Shown here: piece after piece, positions 28,830 through 37,508 of the stretch
How positions within the stretch are numbered: the first letter of the stretch is position 1
Layout: each line of letters opens with the position of its first letter
Source of the DNA: an uncultured Actinomycetes bacterium
GTDB taxonomy: Bacteria > Actinomycetota > Acidimicrobiia > Acidimicrobiales > Ilumatobacteraceae
Assembly: GCA_937927625.1 (NCBI GenBank)
Contig: CALBSD010000033.1
Span: 1-38,824 of the forward strand
Length of the DNA: 38,824 bases
Direction: 5' to 3'
Notes under the pieces: model-generated
The model's database searches: none
What the model saw: the letters and a program-made list of their open reading frames with translations, nothing else
Told to the model about the DNA's origin: nothing
Translations under genes and position numbers: made by a program

Positions 28830-29585
28830 TTACTTCTTCGAAGAGATCTTGTTTTGCAACGCTTTCAGACGCTCTGCAAACCATGGCTGACGTGTGCTCC
28901 ACAACTGTGGTTCAAGTTCACGCTTCACAGCCGCAGGGTGATTATCGACATCAGCCATGTCCTGGATGGTCTTCTTCACGCTCTCCAACAAGGGACGAGG
29001 AATATCGGCCGCACGTGCAGCGAGTTTCTGCGCTTCGATCAACAATTGGTCGTCGTCGACGCACTTCCATGCCAGACCGACACGTTCTGCCTCTGCACCA
29101 TCAAGAATTTCACCAAAGACAACAGTGGCGAATGCAGCCTGCGGGCCAGCGATGCGACGAAGCATCCATGTGTGTCCACCACCAGGGTGAATACCAATCT
29201 GCAAGAAGCGAGTATCGAACTTTGCACGACGAGCTGCAATACGAATGTCGCAACCAAGCGCAAGGTTCATACCTGCACCAACCGCTGCGCCGTTCACCGC
29301 AGCAATCGTTGGCAATGGGCTGCGTGCAATGCGCAAGAAGCCTTCGTAGATCACTCCGAGACTCTCGCCCGTTGCTTCTGCAAGGTTGCCAAGGTTTGCA
29401 CCCGCGCAAAATGCCGGTGCTGCACCCGTCACGATCAGAGCGCCAATGTTTGGGTCACCCTCAATCTTGTCCATTGCAGCTGTGATCTCTTCGACCATTG
29501 GTGCGGTGAGCGTGTTGCGCTCATCGGGGTTGTTCAGGGTGAGGGTGGCGACGCCGTCAGTAACGGTCACAGTGACAAGACTCAT
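28830..29585 (-). CDS. Crotonase (enoyl-CoA hydratase/isomerase) family protein
   Basis: 251 residues. Crotonase landmarks: NNPDERNTL near the N-terminus, the oxyanion motif FCAGANLGNLAE, and the second oxyanion region NGAAVGAGMNLALGCD. The two catalytic Glu of classical hydratases are both replaced (MNLALGCD has Asn at the first site, TRFLQIG has Phe at the second), so it is probably an isomerase, a thioesterase-like member or another crotonase reaction rather than a hydratase. I chose the ATG at 29585; a longer in-frame reading to 29744 runs into the divergent gene's coding sequence. Divergent from the next crotonase across 60 bases. Confidence 0.9.
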   Translation of the reverse strand: MSLVTVTVTDGVATLTLNNPDERNTLTAPMVEEITAAMDKIEGDPNIGALIVTGAAPAFCAGANLGNLAEATGESLGVIYEGFLRIARSPLPTIAAVNGAAVGAGMNLALGCDIRIAARRAKFDTRFLQIGIHPGGGHTWMLRRIAGPQAAFATVVFGEILDGAEAERVGLAWKCVDDDQLLIEAQKLAARAADIPRPLLESVKKTIQDMADVDNHPAAVKRELEPQLWSTRQPWFAERLKALQNKISSKK

Positions 29586-29633
29586 GGGGTCAAGTTTCGC
29601 ACACTGGCTTCGGCTGCTCCTCCCCCGTTCGCC

Positions 29634-29639
29634 TACGGT
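29634..29639 (+). promoter_or_regulatory. Candidate -10 box for the plus-strand crotonase gene (leaderless)
   Basis: TACGGT ends six bases before the ATG at 29646. Confidence 0.55.
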
Positions 29640-29645
29640 GGGGCT

Positions 29646-30425
29646 ATGTCCGACGTGATTCTGTATGAGGTGAGCGACCGCATCGCCACCATTACCTTCA
29701 ACCGCCCAGCAGCTCGCAACGCTCTCAGCAGCGAAGTCCTGCAATTGCTGCCTCAGCTCATGCTCAAGGCCGATGCCGACGACAACGTAGATGTCCTCAT
29801 CCTCACGGGCACCGACCCCGCCTTCTGCGCCGGTCTCGACCTCAAAGAACTCGGTGACACCGCAGGCAACCTGGGTGGTACAGGCGCCGACGGAGGCGTG
29901 AACTCCACTGGTGTGCGCGGACCCTTCCCCAAGATCTCAAAGCCACTCATCGGCGCAATTAATGGCGTGGCCATCACCGGCGGTTTTGAACTCGCGTTGA
30001 ACTGCGACTTCCTCATTGCGTCTGAGCATGCGAAGTTTGGCGACACTCACTCACGCGTGGGCATCATGCCGGGCTGGGGTCTCACCGTGTTGTTGCCACA
30101 AGCCATCGGCGTACGTCGTGCACGCGAGATGAGCTTCACTGGCAACTTCATGTTGGCGGACGAAGCGTTGGCATTCGGAATGGTGAACCACGTGGTTCCT
30201 CACGCCGACCTCATTCCATTCACACGTCAAATCGCTCTTGACATCATTGGTAACGAACAAGACGGCGTTCGTCAAATTCGTTCCACGTATGCAAGCCACG
30301 CTCAAGAGATGCCGAAGTGGGAATACGAATCTGCAGTGGGCGCAGAATGGCGCAAGGCGCAGTTCGACCCCAAGAAGGTTGCAGAGCGTCGCGCCAAAAT
30401 CATGGAGCGCGGCCGCAAGATGTAG
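29646..30425 (+). CDS. Crotonase (enoyl-CoA hydratase) family protein
   Basis: 259 residues. RIATITFNRPAARNALS, the oxyanion motif AFCAGLDLKELGD, and NGVAITGGFELALNCD with the first catalytic Glu present (FELAL). The second Glu position reads THSRVG, so it is missing. The C-terminus (EWRKAQFDPKKVAERRAKIM) is the usual helical tail. Probably acts on an acyl-CoA in fatty-acid or amino-acid breakdown; exact substrate unknown. A longer open frame extending upstream to 28662 runs antisense through the other crotonase and is rejected. ATG at 29646 with TACGGT six bases upstream. Confidence 0.92.
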   Translation: MSDVILYEVSDRIATITFNRPAARNALSSEVLQLLPQLMLKADADDNVDVLILTGTDPAFCAGLDLKELGDTAGNLGGTGADGGVNSTGVRGPFPKISKPLIGAINGVAITGGFELALNCDFLIASEHAKFGDTHSRVGIMPGWGLTVLLPQAIGVRRAREMSFTGNFMLADEALAFGMVNHVVPHADLIPFTRQIALDIIGNEQDGVRQIRSTYASHAQEMPKWEYESAVGAEWRKAQFDPKKVAERRAKIMERGRKM

Positions 30426-30428
30426 TCG

Positions 30429-30444
30429 TGGGGCATCTGCCCCA
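30429..30444. terminator. Hairpin between crotonase and queF (convergent)
   Basis: TGGGGCA-TC-TGCCCCA, a seven-base-pair GC-rich stem four bases after the crotonase stop and eight before the queF stop. Likely a shared terminator, without a strong T-tract. Confidence 0.6.
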
Positions 30445-30451
30445 ATCGAAT

Positions 30452-30835
30452 TTACGCAGACAGTTCAGAAACTGCAGTGATGGTGATGCCACCACGCGGA
30501 TGCTGAGTCAGAACAACGCGCACACTCTTTGGCTGTGCTGTTGCCATCACTTCATCAGCGATTTCTGCGGCAAGAGCTTCGGCGAACACTGCACGCTCCC
30601 GGAATCCCCAGAGATACAACTTCAAGCTCTTCGATTCGATGCAATGCTTCAGCGGAACGTATTCAATGACAACGGTGGAGATGTCGGGCTGGCCTGTCAC
30701 CGGGCAGAACGACTGCAACTCATCAGACTCAAAAGTCACTGAGGAGATATTTGCGGGAGCAGGGAAAACCTCAACATGCGAAATGGCATGTTGCACGGTT
30801 TGACCAAGAACTGTGAGGCCTGTTGTGTCACTCAT
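30452..30835 (-). CDS. queF: NADPH-dependent 7-cyano-7-deazaguanine reductase
   Basis: 127-residue single-domain (YkvM type) QueF that reduces preQ0 to preQ1 in queuosine synthesis. Catalytic Cys44 lies in SFCPVTGQPD with Asp51 close by, and the QueF motif ESKSLKLYLWGFRE follows at 67-80. The other preQ0 genes are not in the window. ATG at 30835, with TACGCT seven bases upstream in the 17-base gap after the PfkB kinase stop. Confidence 0.95.
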   Translation of the reverse strand: MSDTTGLTVLGQTVQHAISHVEVFPAPANISSVTFESDELQSFCPVTGQPDISTVVIEYVPLKHCIESKSLKLYLWGFRERAVFAEALAAEIADEVMATAQPKSVRVVLTQHPRGGITITAVSELSA

Positions 30836-30842
30836 GGCAATA

Positions 30843-30848
30843 AGCGTA
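30843..30848 (-). promoter_or_regulatory. Candidate -10 box for queF (leaderless)
   Basis: TACGCT on the minus strand ends seven bases before the ATG at 30835 and starts five bases after the kinase stop codon. Confidence 0.5.
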
Positions 30849-30852
30849 AGGG

Positions 30853-31893
30853 TTATTTGAGGTCGTCAGGCAAGAGGCTTGCCAGAGACACCAATGGACG
30901 TGGCCCAACATGCGAGATCACTTCGGCTGCGGCAATCGCACCGATACGTGCACAACTGGTGAGGTCTTTGCCTTGCGTGAGTCCACGAAGGAAACCAGCT
31001 GCAAACAGGTCACCGGCGCCTGTGGTGTCCACTACTTGCGCAACGGGTGCTGCAGGAACAGCGTGAATGTCATCGCGAGTCACGATGACAGAACCCTTTT
31101 CACTACGCGTCACCGCAGCAATGTGGCAGTCACGGCGTAGTAACGCGACACCCTCATCAAAGTCAGAAACTTCATACAAAGACTTCAACTCGTCTTCGTT
31201 GGCAAACAAGAGGTCGATTTCGTCGCGCACCAATGCTTGGAAATCTGTGCGATGACGGTCAACACAGAACGAGTCGCTCAGCGTGAGTGCAACAACACGG
31301 CCTTTCGCATGTGCAATTGATGCAGCCTTACGGAACGCCTGCTTAGCTTCGTCACGGTCGAAGAGGTATCCCTCGAGATACAGGATGGCGCCTGCACCAA
31401 TGATGTCGGCATCCAAGTCGTCGAATGACAACAAGGTAGATACACCAAGGTATGTATTCATCGTGCGCTGCGCATCGGGTGTCACCGCGATGATGCAACG
31501 ACCTGTTGGAATGTCAGACGCCGCCCCGCCACTGCGGAAATCAACGCCGATTGAAGACATATCGGATGCGAATTCACGACCAAGATCGTCATCAGAGACT
31601 TTGCCGATGAACGCAACGTCTCCACCAAGGCTTGCAATGCCAGCCAACGTGTTTGCGCCAGAACCACCACTAGTACGAGTGGACTGCCCCACTGCAGTGG
31701 TCAGCTGCACTGCGCGATCAGTTTCGATGAGTGCCATCGAACCCTTGATCATGTCGTTTGAGCCAAGGAATGCGTCGTCCACCATGGCAATCATGTCAAC
31801 AAGAGCATTGCCCACACCGACGACGTCGTATTGAATGCCCTCTTTATTGGTGAGAGCTGGGATATGGGCGGTGAATGGATGACTGCGTGGCAC
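30853..31893 (-). CDS. PfkB family carbohydrate/adenosine kinase
   Basis: 346 residues of the ribokinase fold. N-terminal YDVVGVGNALVDMIAMVDD, substrate motif GGSGANTLAGIASLGG, and the C-terminal signature DTTGAGDLFAAGFLRG with the catalytic Asp. The GNALVD and SGGSGANT motifs fit the adenosine-kinase-like branch of PfkB proteins, so adenosine or a related nucleoside is the best substrate guess. A 20-residue extension precedes the core. GTG start at 31893, with TACCGT eight bases upstream, divergent from pepN across 46 bases. Confidence 0.9.
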   Translation of the reverse strand: MPRSHPFTAHIPALTNKEGIQYDVVGVGNALVDMIAMVDDAFLGSNDMIKGSMALIETDRAVQLTTAVGQSTRTSGGSGANTLAGIASLGGDVAFIGKVSDDDLGREFASDMSSIGVDFRSGGAASDIPTGRCIIAVTPDAQRTMNTYLGVSTLLSFDDLDADIIGAGAILYLEGYLFDRDEAKQAFRKAASIAHAKGRVVALTLSDSFCVDRHRTDFQALVRDEIDLLFANEDELKSLYEVSDFDEGVALLRRDCHIAAVTRSEKGSVIVTRDDIHAVPAAPVAQVVDTTGAGDLFAAGFLRGLTQGKDLTSCARIGAIAAAEVISHVGPRPLVSLASLLPDDLK

Positions 31894-31901
31894 GGTTCAC
31901 A

Positions 31902-31907
31902 ACGGTA
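31902..31907 (-). promoter_or_regulatory. Candidate -10 box for the PfkB kinase gene (leaderless)
   Basis: TACCGT on the minus strand ends eight bases before the GTG at 31893. Confidence 0.5.
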
Positions 31908-31926
31908 GTCGTGTTGGCACCACCGT

Positions 31927-31932
31927 TAGCCT
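31927..31932 (+). promoter_or_regulatory. Candidate -10 box for pepN (leaderless)
   Basis: TAGCCT ends seven bases before the GTG at 31940, 19 bases from the opposing kinase box. Confidence 0.55.
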
Positions 31933-31939
31933 TTATTGC

Positions 31940-34465
31940 GTGAGTCACCTCAATAGCCCATATCGCTTGCCCCGCACCGTTCTGCCATCGCGCTACCAGG
32001 TATCTCTGGTGCCGGACTTAGAGAACGCCTCATTCACTGGCACTGTGTCCATTTCGGCAAATGCCAGCGACGCTGCAACAGAAATTGTTCTCAATGCCAT
32101 TGAGTTGCAGATTCACTCCGTCACCGTGAATGGCACAGCTGCCATATTCACTCTGAACGAAGAACTGGAACGCCTCGTCATTGATTCAGCTGTCACACCT
32201 GGTGATGTCACCATCGACATTTCTTTCACCGGCATCTTGAATGACAAACTTCGCGGCTTCTATCGCTCGACATTCGTAGACGAATCGGGCAAGACACGCA
32301 CCATTGCTACAACACAGATGCAATCCACCGACTGTCGTCGTGCATTCCCTTGTTTTGACGAACCAGAGTTCAAGGCCGTCTTCGCGATTGACCTCACCTT
32401 CGCTAGTGATTTGATGGCCGTTTCCAACAGCCGCGAAGTCCGTCGTGAAGATCTGGGTAATGGCACTACTCGCGCATGGTTCGCCGACACGATGTTGATG
32501 TCCACCTACCTTGTTGCATTCGTTGTCGGACCTCTTGAAGCCACCGACACAGTGATGGTCGGCGACATCGCATTGCGTCTCATTCACGTACCAGGCAAGA
32601 GCCACCTCACAGAGTTCGGCCTCAAGATTGGCGCCTTCGCACTTGAGTGGTTCCAGAACTACTACGGCATCCCTTACCCAGGCGATAAGTGTGACCTTCT
32701 CGCATTGCCCGACTTTGCCGCAGGCGCCATGGAGAATCTTGGCTGCATCACATTCCGTGAAGTGTTGTTGTTAGTGGACCCCGCAACATCCACACAGGTG
32801 GAACAAGAGCTTGTGGCAGCAGTTGTTGCACATGAACTCGCACACATGTGGTTCGGCGACCTTGTCACTATGCGTTGGTGGAATGGCATCTGGCTCAATG
32901 AAGCATTCGCAACATTTATGGAAGTGGCTGCCACCGATGCATTCGCCCCGCAGTGGACAATGTGGACATCGTTTGGTCTAGATCGCAGCGCAGCGTTTGA
33001 CGTTGACTCATTGCACTCCACCCGCACCGTCGAGTTCCCTGTTGAATCCCCTGCCGATGCTGATGGCATGTTCGACGTGCTCACCTACCAAAAGGGCGGC
33101 GCATTGCTTCGCATGTTGGAGCAATACATCGGACCCGATCGCTTCCGTGCTGGTGTGAGCCACTACCTCACCAAGCATTCATACGGAAACACTGAGACCA
33201 ACGATCTCTGGGATGCCATTGAGTATGTTGTCTCCACCGATGGTGGCGAGATGGTTCCTGTTCGTCGCCTGATGGATTCCTGGATCTGGCAAGCGGGTTA
33301 TCCATTGGTGTCCGCACGTCTTGATGGTTCCGATCTTGTGTTGTCACAACGTCAGTTCACATTTGACAACAATCCAGATGCAATCATCTGGGTTGTTCCT
33401 GTTCATGTGCGCATCGGTGATTCCACACAGAAGGTTCTTCTTGAAGGCGACGACATCCGCATCACAATGAAGAATCCTTCCGAAGTCGTTGTTGTGAATG
33501 CCGGAGGCTCTGGATTCTTCCGCGTCGAATACTCAGCTGATCTCATGACACGCATCTCGGGCGACACTCTTCGCAGTCTGACAACTCTCGAGCGTTACAA
33601 CTTGGTGGACGATGCGTGGAACGCCGTGGTGGCAGGTGCTGTTAGTGCCGATCGCTTCATGTCATTCGCTCAGAACTTTGCTGGCGAGACAGACCTCGCG
33701 GTGTGGCAGGCATTGAACAAGGGGCTTGTTGGCCTTGGTCGCATGCTGAACCGCGACGAGATGGCGCCGTACAACGCGTTCATTCGCGCGCTTGTTTCGC
33801 CTGCGTATGCGTCGCTAGGCGTTGAGCCTGTGGCCGGCGAGCCAGAACTCACCGCAAAGCTTCGCGGGCTCTTACTGTCCACACTCGCCGTCCTCGGTGC
33901 CGATGATTCATCACAGAAGCGCGCACGCGAAATCCTGTTCAACAATGCGACGACAGAGCCGGAGCTTGTGGCAGCAGCAACCAACATCGTTGCTTCCACC
34001 GGCGATGCAGAGGACTACGAATGGTTCCTTGGTCGCTTCCGTGAACCAAGCACACCGCAGGACCGCATTCGCATGCTGTACGCGTTGGCAGAGTTTGATG
34101 ATGCAGACCTCATGCACCGCACGTGTGAGATGGCATTCTCCGATGAGGTGAAGAGCCAGGACGCTCCGTTCCTCATCACTCGCGCAATTGCCAATAAGTA
34201 CCACGGCGATATTGCATGGGCTGCTGCTCAGAAAAACTGGGCATATGCAAATGAGAAGTTCCCTGGCAACACCATTGTTCGCATGGTGAGTTCAGTGACC
34301 ACTCTCAATACACCAGCACACGAGGCACAAATTGGTGCATTCTTCACTGAACACCCAATTCCGCAAGCAGTAAAGACATTGGAGCAGGTGCTCGAACGTC
34401 AGAAGATCAATGTGGCGCTTCGCTCCCGTGAAGCCTCCACATTGAAGTCAGCGTTACAGTCGTAA
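31940..34465 (+). CDS. pepN: M1 family aminopeptidase
   Basis: 841-residue zinc aminopeptidase. The exopeptidase motif GAMEN is at 262-266. The zinc site HELAH is at 298-302, with the third ligand Glu321 in GIWLNEAF. A Tyr-containing transition-state region follows around DVLTYQKGGALLRMLE. An ERAP1_C-like helical domain spans about 510-820. It removes N-terminal residues from peptides, probably in the cytoplasm since there is no signal peptide. GTG at 31940 with TAGCCT seven bases upstream. Its stop (TAA, 34463-34465) lies two bases before the unusual ATC proposed as the next start. Confidence 0.95.
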   Translation: MSHLNSPYRLPRTVLPSRYQVSLVPDLENASFTGTVSISANASDAATEIVLNAIELQIHSVTVNGTAAIFTLNEELERLVIDSAVTPGDVTIDISFTGILNDKLRGFYRSTFVDESGKTRTIATTQMQSTDCRRAFPCFDEPEFKAVFAIDLTFASDLMAVSNSREVRREDLGNGTTRAWFADTMLMSTYLVAFVVGPLEATDTVMVGDIALRLIHVPGKSHLTEFGLKIGAFALEWFQNYYGIPYPGDKCDLLALPDFAAGAMENLGCITFREVLLLVDPATSTQVEQELVAAVVAHELAHMWFGDLVTMRWWNGIWLNEAFATFMEVAATDAFAPQWTMWTSFGLDRSAAFDVDSLHSTRTVEFPVESPADADGMFDVLTYQKGGALLRMLEQYIGPDRFRAGVSHYLTKHSYGNTETNDLWDAIEYVVSTDGGEMVPVRRLMDSWIWQAGYPLVSARLDGSDLVLSQRQFTFDNNPDAIIWVVPVHVRIGDSTQKVLLEGDDIRITMKNPSEVVVVNAGGSGFFRVEYSADLMTRISGDTLRSLTTLERYNLVDDAWNAVVAGAVSADRFMSFAQNFAGETDLAVWQALNKGLVGLGRMLNRDEMAPYNAFIRALVSPAYASLGVEPVAGEPELTAKLRGLLLSTLAVLGADDSSQKRAREILFNNATTEPELVAAATNIVASTGDAEDYEWFLGRFREPSTPQDRIRMLYALAEFDDADLMHRTCEMAFSDEVKSQDAPFLITRAIANKYHGDIAWAAAQKNWAYANEKFPGNTIVRMVSSVTTLNTPAHEAQIGAFFTEHPIPQAVKTLEQVLERQKINVALRSREASTLKSALQS
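34455..34460 (+). promoter_or_regulatory. Candidate -10 box for the MFS gene
   Basis: TACAGT ends six bases before the ATC at 34467, inside the last codons of pepN. It fits the leaderless spacing, but the codon at the expected start is ATC. Confidence 0.4.
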
Positions 34466-34466
34466 C

Positions 34467-35690
34467 ATCGCACTTCTTCCTGCAACAGCAACACGTGATG
34501 CCCGCATCCTTGTCTTCACGCGCGCTGTACGTGCATTTGTCGACGGCATCGCGTTCGTAGTTCTTCCTGCATACCTAGAACATCTCGGATTTAGTGGGGT
34601 CAAGATTGGCACCGTCGTGGCGGCGTCGTTGCTGGGCTCTGCAGTCCTTACGTTGACAACGGGATACGTTGCGCATCGTTTCGACCCTGCTCGCCTTCTC
34701 TCTATTGCATCGTGGATCATGATCACCACCGGCGTTGCATTCGGTCTGTCAAAGTCCTTCTTGCTACTCGTCATTATCGGCATCATCACCACGATGAACC
34801 CCAGTGCCGGCGATGTCAGCCCGTTCTTGCCACTTGAACAATCGTTGATGGCCGACAACGTCGATGCCACCGAACGCACCAGCCTCTTTGCTCGCTATGC
34901 ACTCACTGCCAGCTTGGTGGGCTCTATCGGTGCACTGTGCGCAGGCCTACCCGTTCTCATTGCGCGACACTTCCACCATGCCGAACAAACTGGGCGTCAA
35001 GCCGCATTCGTCATTTACGGTCTCGCCGGGTTTGTGTTGCTCTTCGCTTATTCACAGTTGTCTGCAAAGTCACGCATCCGCGCAACAAAATCGGACTCTG
35101 CACTCAGTCCAGCCTCACGCAACATCGTCTTCAAACTGTCAGCACTATTCAGCCTTGACTCATTGGGCGGCGGCTTTGCCACTCAGGCCATCTTCGCACT
35201 GTGGGTGTTCAACAAGTTCGGCTTGTCCATGGAATCTCTCGGCGTTGTCTTCTTTGCGGCCGGAACCGTTGCCGCATTCTCTTCACTAACTGCAGTGAAG
35301 ATTGCTGACCGCATCGGACTCGTGCGCACGATGGTGTTCACACACATTCCCGCCAGCGTGTTGCTCATCCTCGTGGCTCTTGCACCGAATGTGTGGATCG
35401 CAATGTCGCTATTCATTCTGCGCGGTCTTCTCAGCCAGATGGACGTACCAGTGCGCACCAGTTACGTGATGGCAGTGGTAGCTCCAGCAGAACGTGCAGC
35501 GGCAGCAAGCATCACCAATGTTCCACGCAGTCTTGCTTCAGCATTGCCACCAATTGCAGCGGGATGGATGCTCGACCATTCCACATTTGGATGGCCGCTG
35601 ATCATTTGCGCGGCATGCAAGATCACGTATGACTTGCTACTGCTGAAGATGTTTAAAGATGTTCGCCCTCCGGAAGAGCGAAACAACTAG
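34467..35690 (+). CDS. MFS transporter with no canonical start codon for its first helix
   Basis: The frame encodes a 12-helix major facilitator protein. Helices 2-12 lie after the first usable start, a GTG at 34617, but a clear first helix (ARILVFTRAVRAFVDGIAFV and on) is coded upstream in the same frame, which is open from 34446. No ATG, GTG or TTG occurs between 34446 and 34617. The ATC at 34467, six bases after TACAGT, gives 407 residues and a full set of helices, so I place the start there tentatively. The alternatives are the GTG at 34617 (357 residues, 11 helices) or a sequence error. Substrate unknown; the two halves and a VPVRTSYVMAVVAPAERAAA loop are typical of drug or metabolite exporters. 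The TAG stop shares CTAG with the convergent gene. Confidence 0.8.
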   Translation: MALLPATATRDARILVFTRAVRAFVDGIAFVVLPAYLEHLGFSGVKIGTVVAASLLGSAVLTLTTGYVAHRFDPARLLSIASWIMITTGVAFGLSKSFLLLVIIGIITTMNPSAGDVSPFLPLEQSLMADNVDATERTSLFARYALTASLVGSIGALCAGLPVLIARHFHHAEQTGRQAAFVIYGLAGFVLLFAYSQLSAKSRIRATKSDSALSPASRNIVFKLSALFSLDSLGGGFATQAIFALWVFNKFGLSMESLGVVFFAAGTVAAFSSLTAVKIADRIGLVRTMVFTHIPASVLLILVALAPNVWIAMSLFILRGLLSQMDVPVRTSYVMAVVAPAERAAAASITNVPRSLASALPPIAAGWMLDHSTFGWPLIICAACKITYDLLLLKMFKDVRPPEERNN

Positions 35691-37399
35691 CGAGAAGTTG
35701 GTGTGAGAGCACCGCTTGCGACCATGTCGCGAAGTGATGTCTTCAAGAACTTTCCTGCAGCGTTGCGTGGCAACTCTTCATTCATGATGACCACATGGTT
35801 GGGAACCTTGAATGACGAGATCTTGCCGTCGAGGAACTTCCAGAGGTCCTCAGCTGTCAAGGTCTCGCCTTCCTTCACGCGAATTGCAACAGCAACTTCT
35901 TCACCAAGACGCTCGTGAGGCACACCGAAAACAGCAGCTTCGTGCACTGCTGGGTGCTCGTAGATGGAACCTTCTACTTCAGTGCAGAAGATGTTCTCTC
36001 CACCGCGAAGGATCATGTCCTTAATGCGGTCCTTAATGAACAAGAAACCCTCTTCGTCGATGTAGCCACCGTCACCAGTGTGCAACCAACCGTTTTCGAT
36101 TGTCTCTGCGGTTGCGTCTGGACGGTTCCAGTAACCGCGAATCAGCATTGGGCCCGACATCATGATTTCGCCGTATTCACCAACGCCCAAGACTTTCTTG
36201 GTTGCTGGATCCCATACCTGCACGCCCATCGGACGAATCGCACGGCCTGTTGAGGTAGGACGCTCAAGGTAGAACTTGCCCAAGTTGCCAGGGCCAAACG
36301 CGTTGGTCTCTGTCATGCCGTAGCCCAACTGCGGGCCACCCTTCTTGATGCTCTTTGCAACCTTGTCAACAAGCGCTGCAGGTGCAGGTGCACCGCCACC
36401 GCCCACTGCCTTCAAAGAAGTGGTGTCGTACTTTTCGAAATCAGGATGGTTGACCAAGTCCCAGCTCTGTGTTGGAACGCCAACGAAGTTCGTGATGCGC
36501 TCTTCTTGGATGATGGGCAATGCCTTGCCGGCATCCCACTTGTACATGATGACGAGCTTGAGGCCAGCCATGAAACAGCTGAGCATCACAGGCACGCAAC
36601 CGGTCACGTGGAAGAGAGGCACGATGAGAATGAATGAAGTATCGAACACTGGATCGTTCGGGTCCACTGGCTCTGGATCAGACGCAAGTGCCAACACACC
36701 ATTACGTGCCGAGAACGCCATGAGCGAGCTGATGAGTGCACGGTGTGTGCTGACAGCACCCTTTGGACGACCAGTGGTGCCCGAGGTGTAGAGAATGGTG
36801 CAGTCGTCATCTGGATCGATGTCGGCAACAAGTGGTCCAAGACCACTCTTGACTTCGTTTGCCCAGTCGTCAATGTCTGGACCAACTTCGGTCTCTGGAC
36901 GAACGATCAACATCTTGATACCGAGTGTGCGGCATGAATGATGCGCAGTATCAATTCGTTGCTGGTCAGCAATGAGAACCTTCGCGCCACAGTCCTTCAG
37001 TGCGAAGTCCATTTCGTCTTCTGTCCACCATGCGTTGAACGAAACATTGACTGCACCAACAGAAATGATTGCTGCGAACGAGATGATCCATTCGGGGAAG
37101 TTACGCATGGCAACTGCAACGCGGTCACCCTTCTTCACCCCGTATTTGTTCACCAACAAGTGTGCGAGTCCATCGACTTCGTCCATCACGCGAGCGAACG
37201 TGTAGCGCTCACCTTCATAGAGGAGGAATGTCTTGTCACCGTGGTTACGAGCACCCTGCAAAACGAGAGCAAGGTTCTTTGGAGCATGCTTGAACACTTC
37301 CATCTCGTTGCCGAGGACAGTGGCTGTCTCCAATTCAAAGGGAGTACCAGAACCAGGGCTCAGAATTTTGTCTTGTGCTTCGATCCAGGACAATGGCAT
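35687..37399 (-). CDS. Acyl-CoA synthetase (class I adenylate-forming)
   Basis: 570 residues. Adenylation motifs in order: P-loop ILYTSGTTGRPKGAVSTH, LFHVTG, LGYGMTETNAF, GWLHTGDGGYIDEEGFLFI (with the hinge in IKDRIKDMILRGGENI) and catalytic Lys in PRNAAGKFLKT. It activates a fatty or aromatic acid as AMP ester and joins it to CoA; the acid is not readable. I chose the ATG at 37399, which has AGAGGA eight bases upstream and a TATGCT promoter box at 37432-37437. An in-frame ATG at 37453 lies upstream of that box. Crotonases nearby suggest a role in acid breakdown. Confidence 0.94.
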   Translation of the reverse strand: MPLSWIEAQDKILSPGSGTPFELETATVLGNEMEVFKHAPKNLALVLQGARNHGDKTFLLYEGERYTFARVMDEVDGLAHLLVNKYGVKKGDRVAVAMRNFPEWIISFAAIISVGAVNVSFNAWWTEDEMDFALKDCGAKVLIADQQRIDTAHHSCRTLGIKMLIVRPETEVGPDIDDWANEVKSGLGPLVADIDPDDDCTILYTSGTTGRPKGAVSTHRALISSLMAFSARNGVLALASDPEPVDPNDPVFDTSFILIVPLFHVTGCVPVMLSCFMAGLKLVIMYKWDAGKALPIIQEERITNFVGVPTQSWDLVNHPDFEKYDTTSLKAVGGGGAPAPAALVDKVAKSIKKGGPQLGYGMTETNAFGPGNLGKFYLERPTSTGRAIRPMGVQVWDPATKKVLGVGEYGEIMMSGPMLIRGYWNRPDATAETIENGWLHTGDGGYIDEEGFLFIKDRIKDMILRGGENIFCTEVEGSIYEHPAVHEAAVFGVPHERLGEEVAVAIRVKEGETLTAEDLWKFLDGKISSFKVPNHVVIMNEELPRNAAGKFLKTSLRDMVASGALTPTSR

Positions 37400-37431
37400 T
37401 GGAATTTCCTCTTCGGTGATGGGAGTACCAA

Positions 37432-37437
37432 AGCATA
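37432..37437 (-). promoter_or_regulatory. Candidate -10 box for the acyl-CoA synthetase gene
   Basis: TATGCT on the minus strand, 32 bases before the ATG at 37399. With AGAGGA in between, this gene has a normal leader of about 25 bases, in contrast to the leaderless ones. Confidence 0.45.
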
Positions 37438-37508
37438 GGAGAGGGGTTGCCATCCGTCACATTCCGGACAGAGTGATGCCCTTGTGCAAAAGGGAGAAGT
37501 GCGCCGTA

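Noticed and set aside
28662..29645. A long plus-strand frame that would extend the crotonase at 29646 to 587 residues
   Set aside because: The added part is antisense to the minus-strand crotonase and the protease start, has no known fold, and TACGGT plus homology fix the start at 29646.
29586..29744. A 53-residue N-terminal extension of the minus-strand crotonase
   Set aside because: It runs into the divergent crotonase gene. The conserved domain starts at the ATG at 29585.
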